Source: an uncultured bacterium | GTDB taxonomy: Bacteria; Patescibacteriota; Minisyncoccia; Phycocordibacterales; Phycocordibacteraceae | DNA: 48,701 bases | Direction: 5' to 3' | Assembly: GCA_938008595.1 (NCBI GenBank) | Contig: CALLKD010000006.1 | Location: 1 to 48,701, forward strand | Notes under the pieces: generated by a model | Told to the model about the DNA's origin: nothing | The model's database searches: none | Seen by the model: only the letters and a program-made list of their open reading frames with translations | Position numbers and translations under genes: made by a program | Part shown: positions 14,238 to 21,927 of the stretch, in pieces | How the letters are laid out: each line of letters starts with the position of its first letter | Position numbering within the stretch: the first letter of the stretch is position 1

Positions 14238-16364
14238 ATGGACGAGAGATTTCTGAAGCCCTACGACCCCTCCTCTACCGAAGCCCGCATATATGAAATG
14301 TGGGAAGAGAGTGGTTATTTTAATCCCGACAATCTACCAGCACGTACAAACGGTGAGGCACGCACACCATTCACCATCGTAATGCCGCCCCCAAATGCAA
14401 ACGGGAACCTCCATGCCGGGCATGCCCTCTTTATTACCGTTGAGGATATCCTTACGCGTTTTAAGCGTATGCAGGGATACAGTGCACTCTGGATTCCAGG
14501 CGCTGACCATGCTGGGTTTGAGACACAGGTAGTGTACGAGAGAAAACTCGAGAAGGAAGGCCGTTCGAGGTTCCAGATGGACCCAAAGGATCTGTACGAA
14601 GAGATTCTTGCTTTTACGCTGGAGAATAAAACAAACATGGAAGAGCAAGTGCGTGCACTTGGTGCGTCATGTGACTGGTCACGAAAGAAGTTCACCCTTG
14701 ATCCTGATGTGGTGGAAGACGTTCAAAAGACATTTATAAAAATGTACGAGGACAACATGGTATACCGCGGGAAGCGAACCGTTAACTGGTGCTCTAAGCA
14801 TCAGACCTCCCTTTCAGATATTGAAACAGAAAGTGTTGAGGAAACCACTCCGTTCTATACCTTCAAATATGGTCCTTTTGAAATTGGTACCGTACGACCT
14901 GAAACTAAGTTTGGTGATAAGTATGTAGTGATGCACCCGGACGACAAGCGCTACGCAGCATGGGAGCATGGTCAAACGTTTCCACTTGAATGGATTAACG
15001 GACCTATTACTGCCACCGTAATTAAGGATGCTGCCGTTGATATGGAATTTGGTACGGGCGTTATGACGATTACGCCATGGCACAGCCAGATAGACTTTGA
15101 GATAGCAAAGCGTCATGCACTCGACATGGAGCAAGTTATTGATTGGCGTGGGAAGCTTCTCCCTATCGCTGGTGAATTTGAGGGAGTAAAGATCTCTGAA
15201 GCACGCGCAGCGATTGTTGAGAAGCTTGCACAGAAGGGACTGCTTGTTTCTGTAGATGAGCAGTACAAGAACGTAGTAAAGCGGTGCTATAAGTGTTCAA
15301 CTATCATAGAGCCGCAGATCAAAGAGCAGTGGTTTGTTGCTGTACAGCCTCTAGCAGAAAAAGCTCTTGCAGCTGCAGCAGCTAAAGAAGTGCAGTTTAT
15401 TCCAGAGCATGAGGAAAAGATTTTCCGTCATTGGATGGAGAATAGTATGGACTGGAATATTAGCCGTCAGATAATCTGGGGTATTGGAATTCCTGCGTGG
15501 TTTAGGAATCAGGGTACTGACACTGAGGAAGTAGTAGCGTCTATTGAAATGCCTGCTGGCGACGGTTGGGTTAAGGACACGGACACCTTTGATACCTGGT
15601 TTTCAAGTGGGCAGTGGCCTCTTATAACAACAGGCTACCTCAAGGGCGCTACCGACCGGTACCCTACGGACGTGCTTGAAACAGGGCGAGACATCATATT
15701 CTTCTGGGTAGCGCGCATGATTATGTTTGGGCTCTACCTAGGAAAGAAGGTACCGTTCCGTACCGTGTATCTTCACGGACTAGTTAATGATGCCAATGGG
15801 AAAAAGATGTCTAAGTCTAAGGGTAACGTAATTAATCCGCTTGATCTCACTTTGAAGTTCGGTACGGATGCCCTTCGTATGGGACTCATTGTTGGTAACA
15901 CACCAGGCATGGACCTTGCACTTCGTGAGGATAAGGTGAAGGGCTACAAGAACTTTGCAAACAAGCTCTGGAATATCACTCGCTTTATTCTTGAGAGTAC
16001 GGATGATACTAGTCTTGAAGCGCCACTAACAGAAGCTGATGCGACTATTCTTCGTGAGTGCATGGAACTCATACAAGATATTACTGCTGACATGGAAGCA
16101 TACCGCCTATATCTGGCTGCTGAAAAGATATACCACTATGTGTGGCACCGACTAGCTGATGAACTTATTGAGGACTCAAAGACTATCTTTGCAGGAAGTG
16201 ATGAAGTGGCAAAGCAATCACGCAAAGCACTGCTTCGAACACTCCTACAGCACGTACTAAAGACACTCCATCCATTCATGCCGTTTGTTACAGAGGAAAT
16301 ATGGCAGGTACTACCAGAGACGTCTGGTATGCTAATGGTATCAAGCTGGCCTAGTGCAACGTAG
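14238..16364 (+). CDS. valS: Valyl-tRNA synthetase
   Basis: ValRS charges tRNA-Val and is one of the large class I synthetases. The 708-residue product has the HIGH-type box HAGH (59-62), the CP1 editing domain (TVRPETKFGDKYVV near 217), the zinc-ribbon-like pair CYKC near residue 354, the WFSSGQWP box and KMSKS near residue 523. The helical anticodon-binding domain follows (TLHPFMPFVTEEIWQ). It lacks the long C-terminal coiled-coil arm of E. coli ValRS (951 residues) and ends just after the anticodon domain. TATATT (14225-14230) lies 7 nt before the ATG, so the mRNA should be leaderless. It is near tRNA-Val but not adjacent to it. Confidence 0.96.
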   Translation: MDERFLKPYDPSSTEARIYEMWEESGYFNPDNLPARTNGEARTPFTIVMPPPNANGNLHAGHALFITVEDILTRFKRMQGYSALWIPGADHAGFETQVVYERKLEKEGRSRFQMDPKDLYEEILAFTLENKTNMEEQVRALGASCDWSRKKFTLDPDVVEDVQKTFIKMYEDNMVYRGKRTVNWCSKHQTSLSDIETESVEETTPFYTFKYGPFEIGTVRPETKFGDKYVVMHPDDKRYAAWEHGQTFPLEWINGPITATVIKDAAVDMEFGTGVMTITPWHSQIDFEIAKRHALDMEQVIDWRGKLLPIAGEFEGVKISEARAAIVEKLAQKGLLVSVDEQYKNVVKRCYKCSTIIEPQIKEQWFVAVQPLAEKALAAAAAKEVQFIPEHEEKIFRHWMENSMDWNISRQIIWGIGIPAWFRNQGTDTEEVVASIEMPAGDGWVKDTDTFDTWFSSGQWPLITTGYLKGATDRYPTDVLETGRDIIFFWVARMIMFGLYLGKKVPFRTVYLHGLVNDANGKKMSKSKGNVINPLDLTLKFGTDALRMGLIVGNTPGMDLALREDKVKGYKNFANKLWNITRFILESTDDTSLEAPLTEADATILRECMELIQDITADMEAYRLYLAAEKIYHYVWHRLADELIEDSKTIFAGSDEVAKQSRKALLRTLLQHVLKTLHPFMPFVTEEIWQVLPETSGMLMVSSWPSAT

Positions 16365-16381
16365 GCTGGCAGATTTGCCAC

Positions 16382-17137
16382 ATGCTTACTTCGCTGTCAT
16401 TTGAAACTCTTCTCTATGCATTTATTGGCGGAGTATTACCTGCCCTTATTTGGCTATACTTTCTTCTTAAAGAAGACCGTCGTAATCCAGAGCCACGAAA
16501 GTTACTTTTCATAGCGTTCTTTGCGGGTATGCTCGCCGTACCCTTTGCCATTGTGCTTGAAGGGTTCTTCCGTGACTATGCGTATACCAGTTACCCACTG
16601 TGCTCTGCGTATACCACGCTCTGCTTCCCCATACTATTTGCGTGGGCAGCAATTGAAGAAACTCTTAAGTATGGCTTTGCCGCAATGCTTGTTCTCTGGC
16701 GCAAAGAAGTTAATGAGCAGATTGATTTGGTAATCTACATGCTCACCGTAGCGCTTGGCTTTGCAGCACTTGAGAACACCCTCTTTCTCATTGAGCCATT
16801 TAGTAACGGACACTTTGTTGCAGGACTCGCCACCGGTAACTTACGCTTTGTAGGCTCTACCTTGCTTCATGTGATTGCATCTTCTGCAATTGGATTTACC
16901 CTTGCCTTTACGTACAACGCGCCAAAGCAAATACGACAAATTACTGCGTCTATTGGACTTATCCTTGCAATTGCATTGCACACTACGTTTAATTTTTTTA
17001 TAATTCCTCGAGATGGCTCAGGTACTATCCTCAGCGCATTCTTGTTTGTGTGGAGTGGTGCAGTTGTGTTCTTCGCAGTATTTGAAATATTGAAATATTT
17101 TGAATATCGCACATTACCAAATAACAGTAATTACTAA
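16382..17137 (+). CDS. PrsW-family intramembrane protease-like protein
   Basis: PrsW-type proteins are multi-pass metalloproteases of the CPBP/PrsW superfamily. PrsW itself cleaves an anti-sigma factor. The 251-residue product has about seven membrane segments. The proposed catalytic residues are visible: E92-E93 in AAIEETLKY, the GFAALEN box with Glu131, His163 in LLHVIASSAIGF and His200 in ALHTTFN. The target is unknown. The ATG is 17 nt after the valS stop, so the two genes are probably co-transcribed. No anti-sigma factor gene is seen nearby. Confidence 0.85.
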   Translation: MLTSLSFETLLYAFIGGVLPALIWLYFLLKEDRRNPEPRKLLFIAFFAGMLAVPFAIVLEGFFRDYAYTSYPLCSAYTTLCFPILFAWAAIEETLKYGFAAMLVLWRKEVNEQIDLVIYMLTVALGFAALENTLFLIEPFSNGHFVAGLATGNLRFVGSTLLHVIASSAIGFTLAFTYNAPKQIRQITASIGLILAIALHTTFNFFIIPRDGSGTILSAFLFVWSGAVVFFAVFEILKYFEYRTLPNNSNY

Positions 17138-17150
17138 CATCTCCTAATCT

Positions 17151-17666
17151 ATGAAAAAGCGCTCCTTTTTTGAACGACTCTCAGGCTCAATGCCACTTGA
17201 TGATGATTTTGATTCATACAACGACGATGTTGTTGCTCCCCAGGACGTACGACGCTTTTCAATAGCAACCGCTTCGCAGTCACCAAGTCCTGTTGAGAGT
17301 ACATCACGTGCTGCCGTACAAGAGGAAGAGCCTGCTGATGGCCAGCTTCCGGTAGATGTATATCAAACAAGCTCAGAGATTGTTATTCGTGCCTTCATCG
17401 CAGGCGTACGCGCAGATGATATTAATCTCTCCATTAGCCGTGACATGGTAGTAATTGACGGCTCTCGTCACGAGCGCGATCAGGTAACTGAAAACGATTA
17501 CTTTATCCGTGAACTATTCTGGGGCACCTTCTCACGTACGATTCTTCTTGCGCAAGAGATTGATGTTGATGCTGCTGCAGCAAGCTCTAAGGATGGGCTT
17601 TTGAGTATTGTTTTGCCAAAGCTTGATAAGTCACGCCAGACAAAGCTCAAGGTTAAGGCAGGTTAA
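17151..17666 (+). CDS. Small heat shock protein, Hsp20 family
   Basis: Hsp20 proteins are ATP-independent holdases that bind unfolding proteins. The 171-residue product has a disordered acidic N-terminal region (residues 1-65) and an alpha-crystallin domain (about 67-165) with VDVYQTSSEIVIRAFIAG, a FIRELFWGTFSRTI strand and DGLLSIVLPK. It ends with the short tail TKLKVKAG and lacks a clear I-x-I motif. It lies 13 nt after the PrsW-like gene and converges with the DUF2914 gene, whose stop overlaps its last bases. No heat-shock operator is visible. Confidence 0.88.
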   Translation: MKKRSFFERLSGSMPLDDDFDSYNDDVVAPQDVRRFSIATASQSPSPVESTSRAAVQEEEPADGQLPVDVYQTSSEIVIRAFIAGVRADDINLSISRDMVVIDGSRHERDQVTENDYFIRELFWGTFSRTILLAQEIDVDAAAASSKDGLLSIVLPKLDKSRQTKLKVKAG

Positions 17667-18769
17667 CGAATCTTTGTTACTTCCTCTCTGGGCACCCCTT
17701 CGATAACAGTAAAGGACAGATCTCCCAAGGTCTGTCCATTTATTGTTTTAACCAGTACACGCCACTTCCCAGGGATAAGTGCTCCCTTGGTGCTATAGCC
17801 CCGATACCCTTCTTCACGACCGCCTGAAACGGGGAATGCTATGAGTGCCTTCCGCTCCCACGTCTTTGTTTGTGGGTTGTAGTACTGCCATTCATGGGCA
17901 ATTGATACCGAGAACTCTCCAGGGGCGAAAACAGCGCTGTAGGCACTAAGTGAGGCATTTGTGTCTGTATGCACGGTACGTGCTCGTAGCGAGTACCAAG
18001 GGGCAGTTTTCTCCCCTAGAAGCACATATCCTTCACCGGTTCTGGTAACTGATTGGTATACGCCCACCTCTTTTAGGGTAAGGGGGATGGGCGGAATAAC
18101 GTTTCCTACGTATGCAATAACAACAACACTTGTTATAAGCGCACAAAAGCCAAGTGTTTGCACGATCACCTCCCTAAGGCGATTCCATCCAAGCATAGCC
18201 AGGAAGAAGCAGTACACAAAAAGCCCAACAACAGAGACACCGGTTGCAATGAGGAAGGTCTTTGTACTTAAGGTGTTAAGCACCAGTGGTACGGCAAAGA
18301 TGGCGTAGGCATACGCAGAGAAATAGAGAAGGGTTGTTTGAAACGTAAGGTGGGTTCGATATGAACTAAACACTTCGTTTCCAATGAACACAAGGACAAG
18401 AAGAAGGATGAAGGGCCACGAGAACAAGACAGTGGAGCTCTTTGTATAGAAGATAAGGAATCCTGAAAGAAGTCCTCCGATGAAGAACTGGGCAATGAGT
18501 GGAGATGCTACCTGTAGGAATCTAACGAACTTCGATACTCCCTCACGCCCTTTGTTCAAGGATATATGCCCGATGAGTGAAAAGAGTATGGCAAGACTGA
18601 TATATACGATAAAGAGCTTGTTTACTAAGGAAACATTAAGGAGCGTAAAGGTGAGGAGATCACTTACAAAACCCCCTATGAAAACTAAGGATGAAAGTCT
18701 TCGTTCATGTCGCCCTACCCAATTTAAAACCAGCGAAAGACGAGTACTTCGTTCCGTAGGCATGGCCAT
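17663..18769 (-). CDS. DUF2914 membrane protein
   Basis: The 368-residue product has eight to ten membrane segments in its first 255 residues, then an extracytoplasmic DUF2914 domain (FAPGEFSVSIAHEWQ, GYRGYSTKGALIPGKWRVLVK). DUF2914 proteins of this layout are known from CPR genomes, but the function is unknown. I start it at the ATG at 18769, or equally the ATG at 18763. The frame continues upstream into tRNA-Phe, so longer starts are artefacts. The ATG is just 2 nt after the encoded CCA of tRNA-Phe, and no other promoter is seen, so the gene is probably transcribed with the tRNA. Confidence 0.8.
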   Translation of the reverse strand: MAMPTERSTRLSLVLNWVGRHERRLSSLVFIGGFVSDLLTFTLLNVSLVNKLFIVYISLAILFSLIGHISLNKGREGVSKFVRFLQVASPLIAQFFIGGLLSGFLIFYTKSSTVLFSWPFILLLVLVFIGNEVFSSYRTHLTFQTTLLYFSAYAYAIFAVPLVLNTLSTKTFLIATGVSVVGLFVYCFFLAMLGWNRLREVIVQTLGFCALITSVVVIAYVGNVIPPIPLTLKEVGVYQSVTRTGEGYVLLGEKTAPWYSLRARTVHTDTNASLSAYSAVFAPGEFSVSIAHEWQYYNPQTKTWERKALIAFPVSGGREEGYRGYSTKGALIPGKWRVLVKTINGQTLGDLSFTVIEGVPREEVTKIR

Positions 18770-18771
18770 AA

Positions 18772-18847
18772 TGGTGCTTGGGGGCGGGCTCGAACCGCCG
18801 ACCCCTTCCTCTTCAGGGAAATGCTCTACCAACTGAGCTACCCAAGC
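18772..18847 (-). tRNA. tRNA-Phe (GAA)
   Basis: On the minus strand the acceptor stem pairs GCTTGGG with CCCAAGC. The D-arm is GCTC/GAGC and the anticodon loop is CTGAAGA, giving anticodon GAA. The T-arm is GGCGG TTCGAGC CCGCC. CCA is encoded. The next gene on this strand begins 2 nt downstream. Confidence 0.95.
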
Positions 18848-18894
18848 AGTGGGACTATAGTACCACGAGGTTCAAAACCCTTCCAATCCGCTCC

Positions 18895-19227
18895 CTACTG
18901 GGGAACAGGCTCTGCTCCTTGGCTTGGTGTATAGACATGGAGTGACTTCTCAAGCTCATGTACCTGTGGAAGACCAAATACTGGCACGGTCTGACCCCCT
19001 ACCTGCACTACGGGTACGAATGATTGCAGTGTTTTAACGATGGGACCGATAAATACCACCGGGAGGATTATCACGAGTGCCCAGAAGATGAGCTTTGTCC
19101 AAAAGGAAATACGTATCATTCGGTACATCGAGTGCATGACCGCATTGGTATCACGGGCCAGTCGCAGCTCTTCTGCAGCACTATCTTCCAGCGAACTACT
19201 AGGTGTGGGATTTGGTTGTTCAGACAT
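18895..19227 (-). CDS. Small single-pass membrane protein
   Basis: I know no function for this 110-residue protein. It has a Pro/Ser-rich acidic N-terminus (MSEQPNPTPSSSLED), a basic stretch (MYRMIRISFWTK) before one membrane segment (about residues 42-64), and a C-terminal part with PVVQVGGQTVPVFG. Similar tail-heavy single-pass proteins are common in CPR genomes, by recollection. TATACT (19239-19244, minus strand) is 11 nt before the ATG at 19227, giving a leader of only a few bases. It follows tRNA-Arg on the same strand. Confidence 0.65.
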   Translation of the reverse strand: MSEQPNPTPSSSLEDSAAEELRLARDTNAVMHSMYRMIRISFWTKLIFWALVIILPVVFIGPIVKTLQSFVPVVQVGGQTVPVFGLPQVHELEKSLHVYTPSQGAEPVPQ

Positions 19228-19295
19228 ATGTACTCTGTAGTATACGGCCTGTAGGGCCACTGGGTACACTCTCTGGATAGGTATAAGTGTGACGG

Positions 19296-19367
19296 TGCTC
19301 TCGCTAGGAATCGAACCTAGATCAGCTCGTTAGGAGTGAGCCGTTCTATCCATTGAACTACAAGAGC
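19296..19367 (-). tRNA. tRNA-Arg (CCT), CCA not encoded
   Basis: On the minus strand the acceptor stem pairs GCTCTTG with CGAGAGC. The anticodon stem GCTCA/CGAGC has an A-C mismatch at the pair next to the loop. The loop CTCCTAA gives anticodon CCT. The T-arm is CTAGG TTCGATT CCTAG. After discriminator A the DNA reads CCG, so the terminal A must be supplied by a CCA-adding enzyme, unlike the other four tRNAs here. Confidence 0.88.
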
Positions 19368-19384
19368 AATATGTCGAGGGTACC

Positions 19385-19410
19385 ATAAAAAAGGTCCTCG
19401 AGTGAGGACC
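19385..19410 (-). terminator. Glutaredoxin terminator
   Basis: On the minus strand GGTCCTC and GAGGACC (19393-19410) form a stem with a 4-nt loop, followed by TTTTTTATGG. Confidence 0.88.
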
Positions 19411-19435
19411 GTTTCTATAGCACCACTACTGTCTC

Positions 19436-19681
19436 TTATGCAGTAATTCCTGCGAGTTCTGCAAGGCGCTCCTTATCAAATCCCACAATAAGTTCATCCC
19501 CAACGAGGATAACCGGCACTCCCATCTGACCACTCTTTTCAATCATTTCTGTTCTCTTCTCAAGATCAGTCGATACATTGTAGTCAGTAAACGCTACACT
19601 GTGCTCTGTTAGGAAATCCTTTGCCATGTGGCAGAAGTGGCAGGTTGGGGTGCTGTAAATTGTGATTGGTTTAGTTTCCAT
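19436..19681 (-). CDS. Glutaredoxin-like protein
   Basis: This thiol-disulfide oxidoreductase has a thioredoxin fold. The 81-residue product has the redox pair C14-H-F-C17 near the N-terminus, the cis-proline motif GVPVILVG and the helix end GFDKERLAEL. The CHFC pair differs from the classic CPYC of glutaredoxins and is closer to NrdH-like or Grx-like redoxins, so reduction by the thioredoxin reductase TrxB is possible. The start is ATG 19681. A -10-like GATAAT lies 8 nt upstream, and an alternative TATACT lies about 25 nt upstream. A strong private terminator follows. Confidence 0.88.
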   Translation of the reverse strand: METKPITIYSTPTCHFCHMAKDFLTEHSVAFTDYNVSTDLEKRTEMIEKSGQMGVPVILVGDELIVGFDKERLAELAGITA

Positions 19682-19742
19682 ATGTATTTATTATCGTCTG
19701 GCAAGTATACCATTTGGCATATTCTGGAGCACCTGTGGACTA

Positions 19743-20102
19743 CTAGAAGCCAAAGAATTGCCGTGTCTTTTCCCACCACGTAAGCTCTGGGGGTGGAATA
19801 ACCTGTTTGGCTGGTACAACGATGATGACGTCTTCACCAGGCTTTGCAACACCAAAATCCTGCCTGAATGAGGCTTCTTTTCCTCTATCCGTTGCAAGCT
19901 CGTCTAAGTCGCGCTTAAGGGTATCTTTGCGAAGAGTGAGCGCTTGTAGCTGTGCTCTCGTATCAGAAACTGTATGGCGTGCTATTTCTTCCTTGCGGGC
20001 GATTCCAAAGACGAGATATGAAAACCAGACTATAAGGAGAGAAAGTCCCGTGACAACAAGATAGTCACGGAGTGTAGCTCGTTTAATGATTCTTCGGGGC
20101 AT
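19743..20102 (-). CDS. FtsB/DivIC-like septum formation protein
   Basis: FtsB/DivIC proteins are bitopic divisome subunits that link FtsQ, FtsL and the septal synthase. The 119-residue product has a basic cytoplasmic start (MPRRIIKRATLRD), one membrane segment (about residues 14-33), a coiled coil (about 36-72, QLQALTLRKDTLKRDLDEL) and a conserved tail RQDFGVAKPGEDVIIVVP. The length and order match the family. TATACT (20110-20115, minus strand) is 7 nt before the ATG, so it should be leaderless and transcribed apart from lepA upstream. Confidence 0.8.
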   Translation of the reverse strand: MPRRIIKRATLRDYLVVTGLSLLIVWFSYLVFGIARKEEIARHTVSDTRAQLQALTLRKDTLKRDLDELATDRGKEASFRQDFGVAKPGEDVIIVVPAKQVIPPPELTWWEKTRQFFGF

Positions 20103-20130
20103 TGCTCTCAGTATAGCAACTCATCCCCCG

Positions 20131-21927
20131 CTATTGAGAACTTTCTTGCACCATCTTCATAAACACATCTTGTGGGATATCCATCTTTGCGTGTGCACCC
20201 CTACGCTTCTTTCCCTTCTTTTGCTTTTCAAGCAGTTTCATCTTTCGTGTAATATCTCCTCCGTACAAATACCCGGTAACATCCTTTCTAAGTGCTGAAA
20301 TTGATTTTGAGGCAACAATACGCCCTAGCGCATGTGCTTGAATCTTGAGCACGAACATCTGACGAGGGAGAATCTTTTCAAGCTTTTCCACCATACGCTC
20401 CGCTTCAATCTCAATACGTCGTCGTGAGATAACCCGTGCAAATGCAGGTACTGGCTCTTCAGCAATGAATATTTCAAGCTTAACTACGTCAGCAGGTCGT
20501 TCATCTAAGAACTCATATGAAAGAGAGGCATAGCCTGAAGAAGCGTTCTTCACCTTATCAAAGAATCCACGCATGAGTTCACGTAGTGGCATCTCCACCG
20601 TAAGTTCAATGCGTCCATCTAAATGCGTTTCTGTATTCTTCACATCACCCTCGTGATCATGAAAGAGCTGCAGCATGTTTGAGAGTGTGTCACTTGGTGT
20701 AATGAGTGTGACACGCACCCACGGCTCTTCTACGAAAGAAATGTCACCATAGGCAGGAAACTTTGATGGTGTGTATATCGTCTCTCGAAGTCCAGCCTTG
20801 TTAGTAACGATGTACGCGATAGTTGGAATAGTAACAATGAGCGAGAGATTAAACTCACGACGTAGTCGCTCAGTAACAATTTCAAGATGGAGCATGCCCA
20901 AGAACCCACAGCGGAATCCCCTACCAAGCACACCGGATGACTCCTCCTCAAAGGAAAGAGATGAGTCAGAAAGGTGTAGGCGCTCTAGGGATTGTCGTAG
21001 GTCAGTAAGGTCATCCTGGCTTTCTGGATACACAGAGGCCCACACCACAGGACGCGGTCGCTCAAAGCCTGCGAGCGGCACACGAGGGCCCTTGTCCGTA
21101 AGAATGGTATCTCCCACAGCCACAATACCTGCCTCCTTAACACCCGTGACAATGTACCCAATCTCACCTGCACTGAGGGTGTCTGTCTGTGTTTCGTCAG
21201 GCATAAATACACCGGTCTCAAGAGCGGTGAACTTCTCACCTGCTGCAGCAAATCTAAGCACATCTCCCTTTTTAAAGGTTCCATCAAAGACACGCGCAAA
21301 GACTGCGATACCGCGGTGTGATGAGAATGAGAAGTCAAAGATAAGAGCGCGAGAATCAGTACCCTCGCTTGCTCGTGGTGGTGGTACCCGCTCTACAATT
21401 GCCTCAAGTAGCTCTGGCACTCCTGCACCGGTGCGACCAGAAACGGTAAGTACGGTAGATGGGTCAACAGAAAGCAGCTCAGAGAGCTCAAGTGTTACGT
21501 CATCAACCCGTGCAGCTGGTGCATCAATCTTGGAAAGCACCGGAATAATCACACAGCCCGCAGCACGTGCCATGCCGAGTGTGGTGAGTGTTTGTGCTTG
21601 AACACCTTGCGTTGAGTCAACGAGAAGAATAACTCCTTCCACGGCAGAAAGTGCGCGTGACACTTCATAGGCAAAGTCGATGTGTCCTGGCGTATCGATA
21701 AGGTTTAGGATGTGGGTGCTCCCATTCTTGCTCGTATACTGCATGCGCGCTGGCTGCATCTTAATGGTGATGCCTCGCTCGCGTTCAAGATCCATACGGT
21801 CTAGCACCTGATCCTTCATCTTGCGCGCCTCAATGGTATTGGTGTGCTCCAAAAGCCTATCCGCGAGGGTAGATTTGCCGTGGTCAATATGCGCAATGAT
21901 AGAGAAGTTACGAATCGAGGTTGTCAT
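20131..21927 (-). CDS. lepA: Elongation factor 4 (LepA)
   Basis: EF4 is a ribosomal GTPase that acts in back-translocation or initiation and ribosome biogenesis. The 598-residue product has the G1 loop AHIDHGKST (12-20), switch I RERGITIK, G3 DTPGHIDF, a divergent G4 reading SKID (for NKID) and the LepA-specific C-terminal domain (LRKDVTGYLYGGDITRKMKLLEKQKKGKKR split over residues 550-585). Length is normal. The start overlaps the murJ stop by 20 nt, implying coupling. The stop lies 28 nt before the FtsB-like gene. Confidence 0.96.
   Translation of the reverse strand: MTTSIRNFSIIAHIDHGKSTLADRLLEHTNTIEARKMKDQVLDRMDLERERGITIKMQPARMQYTSKNGSTHILNLIDTPGHIDFAYEVSRALSAVEGVILLVDSTQGVQAQTLTTLGMARAAGCVIIPVLSKIDAPAARVDDVTLELSELLSVDPSTVLTVSGRTGAGVPELLEAIVERVPPPRASEGTDSRALIFDFSFSSHRGIAVFARVFDGTFKKGDVLRFAAAGEKFTALETGVFMPDETQTDTLSAGEIGYIVTGVKEAGIVAVGDTILTDKGPRVPLAGFERPRPVVWASVYPESQDDLTDLRQSLERLHLSDSSLSFEEESSGVLGRGFRCGFLGMLHLEIVTERLRREFNLSLIVTIPTIAYIVTNKAGLRETIYTPSKFPAYGDISFVEEPWVRVTLITPSDTLSNMLQLFHDHEGDVKNTETHLDGRIELTVEMPLRELMRGFFDKVKNASSGYASLSYEFLDERPADVVKLEIFIAEEPVPAFARVISRRRIEIEAERMVEKLEKILPRQMFVLKIQAHALGRIVASKSISALRKDVTGYLYGGDITRKMKLLEKQKKGKKRRGAHAKMDIPQDVFMKMVQESSQ

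Noticed and set aside
17663..18832. Longer start for the DUF2914 gene inside tRNA-Phe
   Set aside because: The extra codons are the tRNA itself; the ATG at 18769 is the first plausible start.
20771..21601. Long plus-strand frame opposite lepA
   Set aside because: Shadow of a well conserved GTPase gene; the product is Ser/Arg-rich low complexity from codon mirroring.
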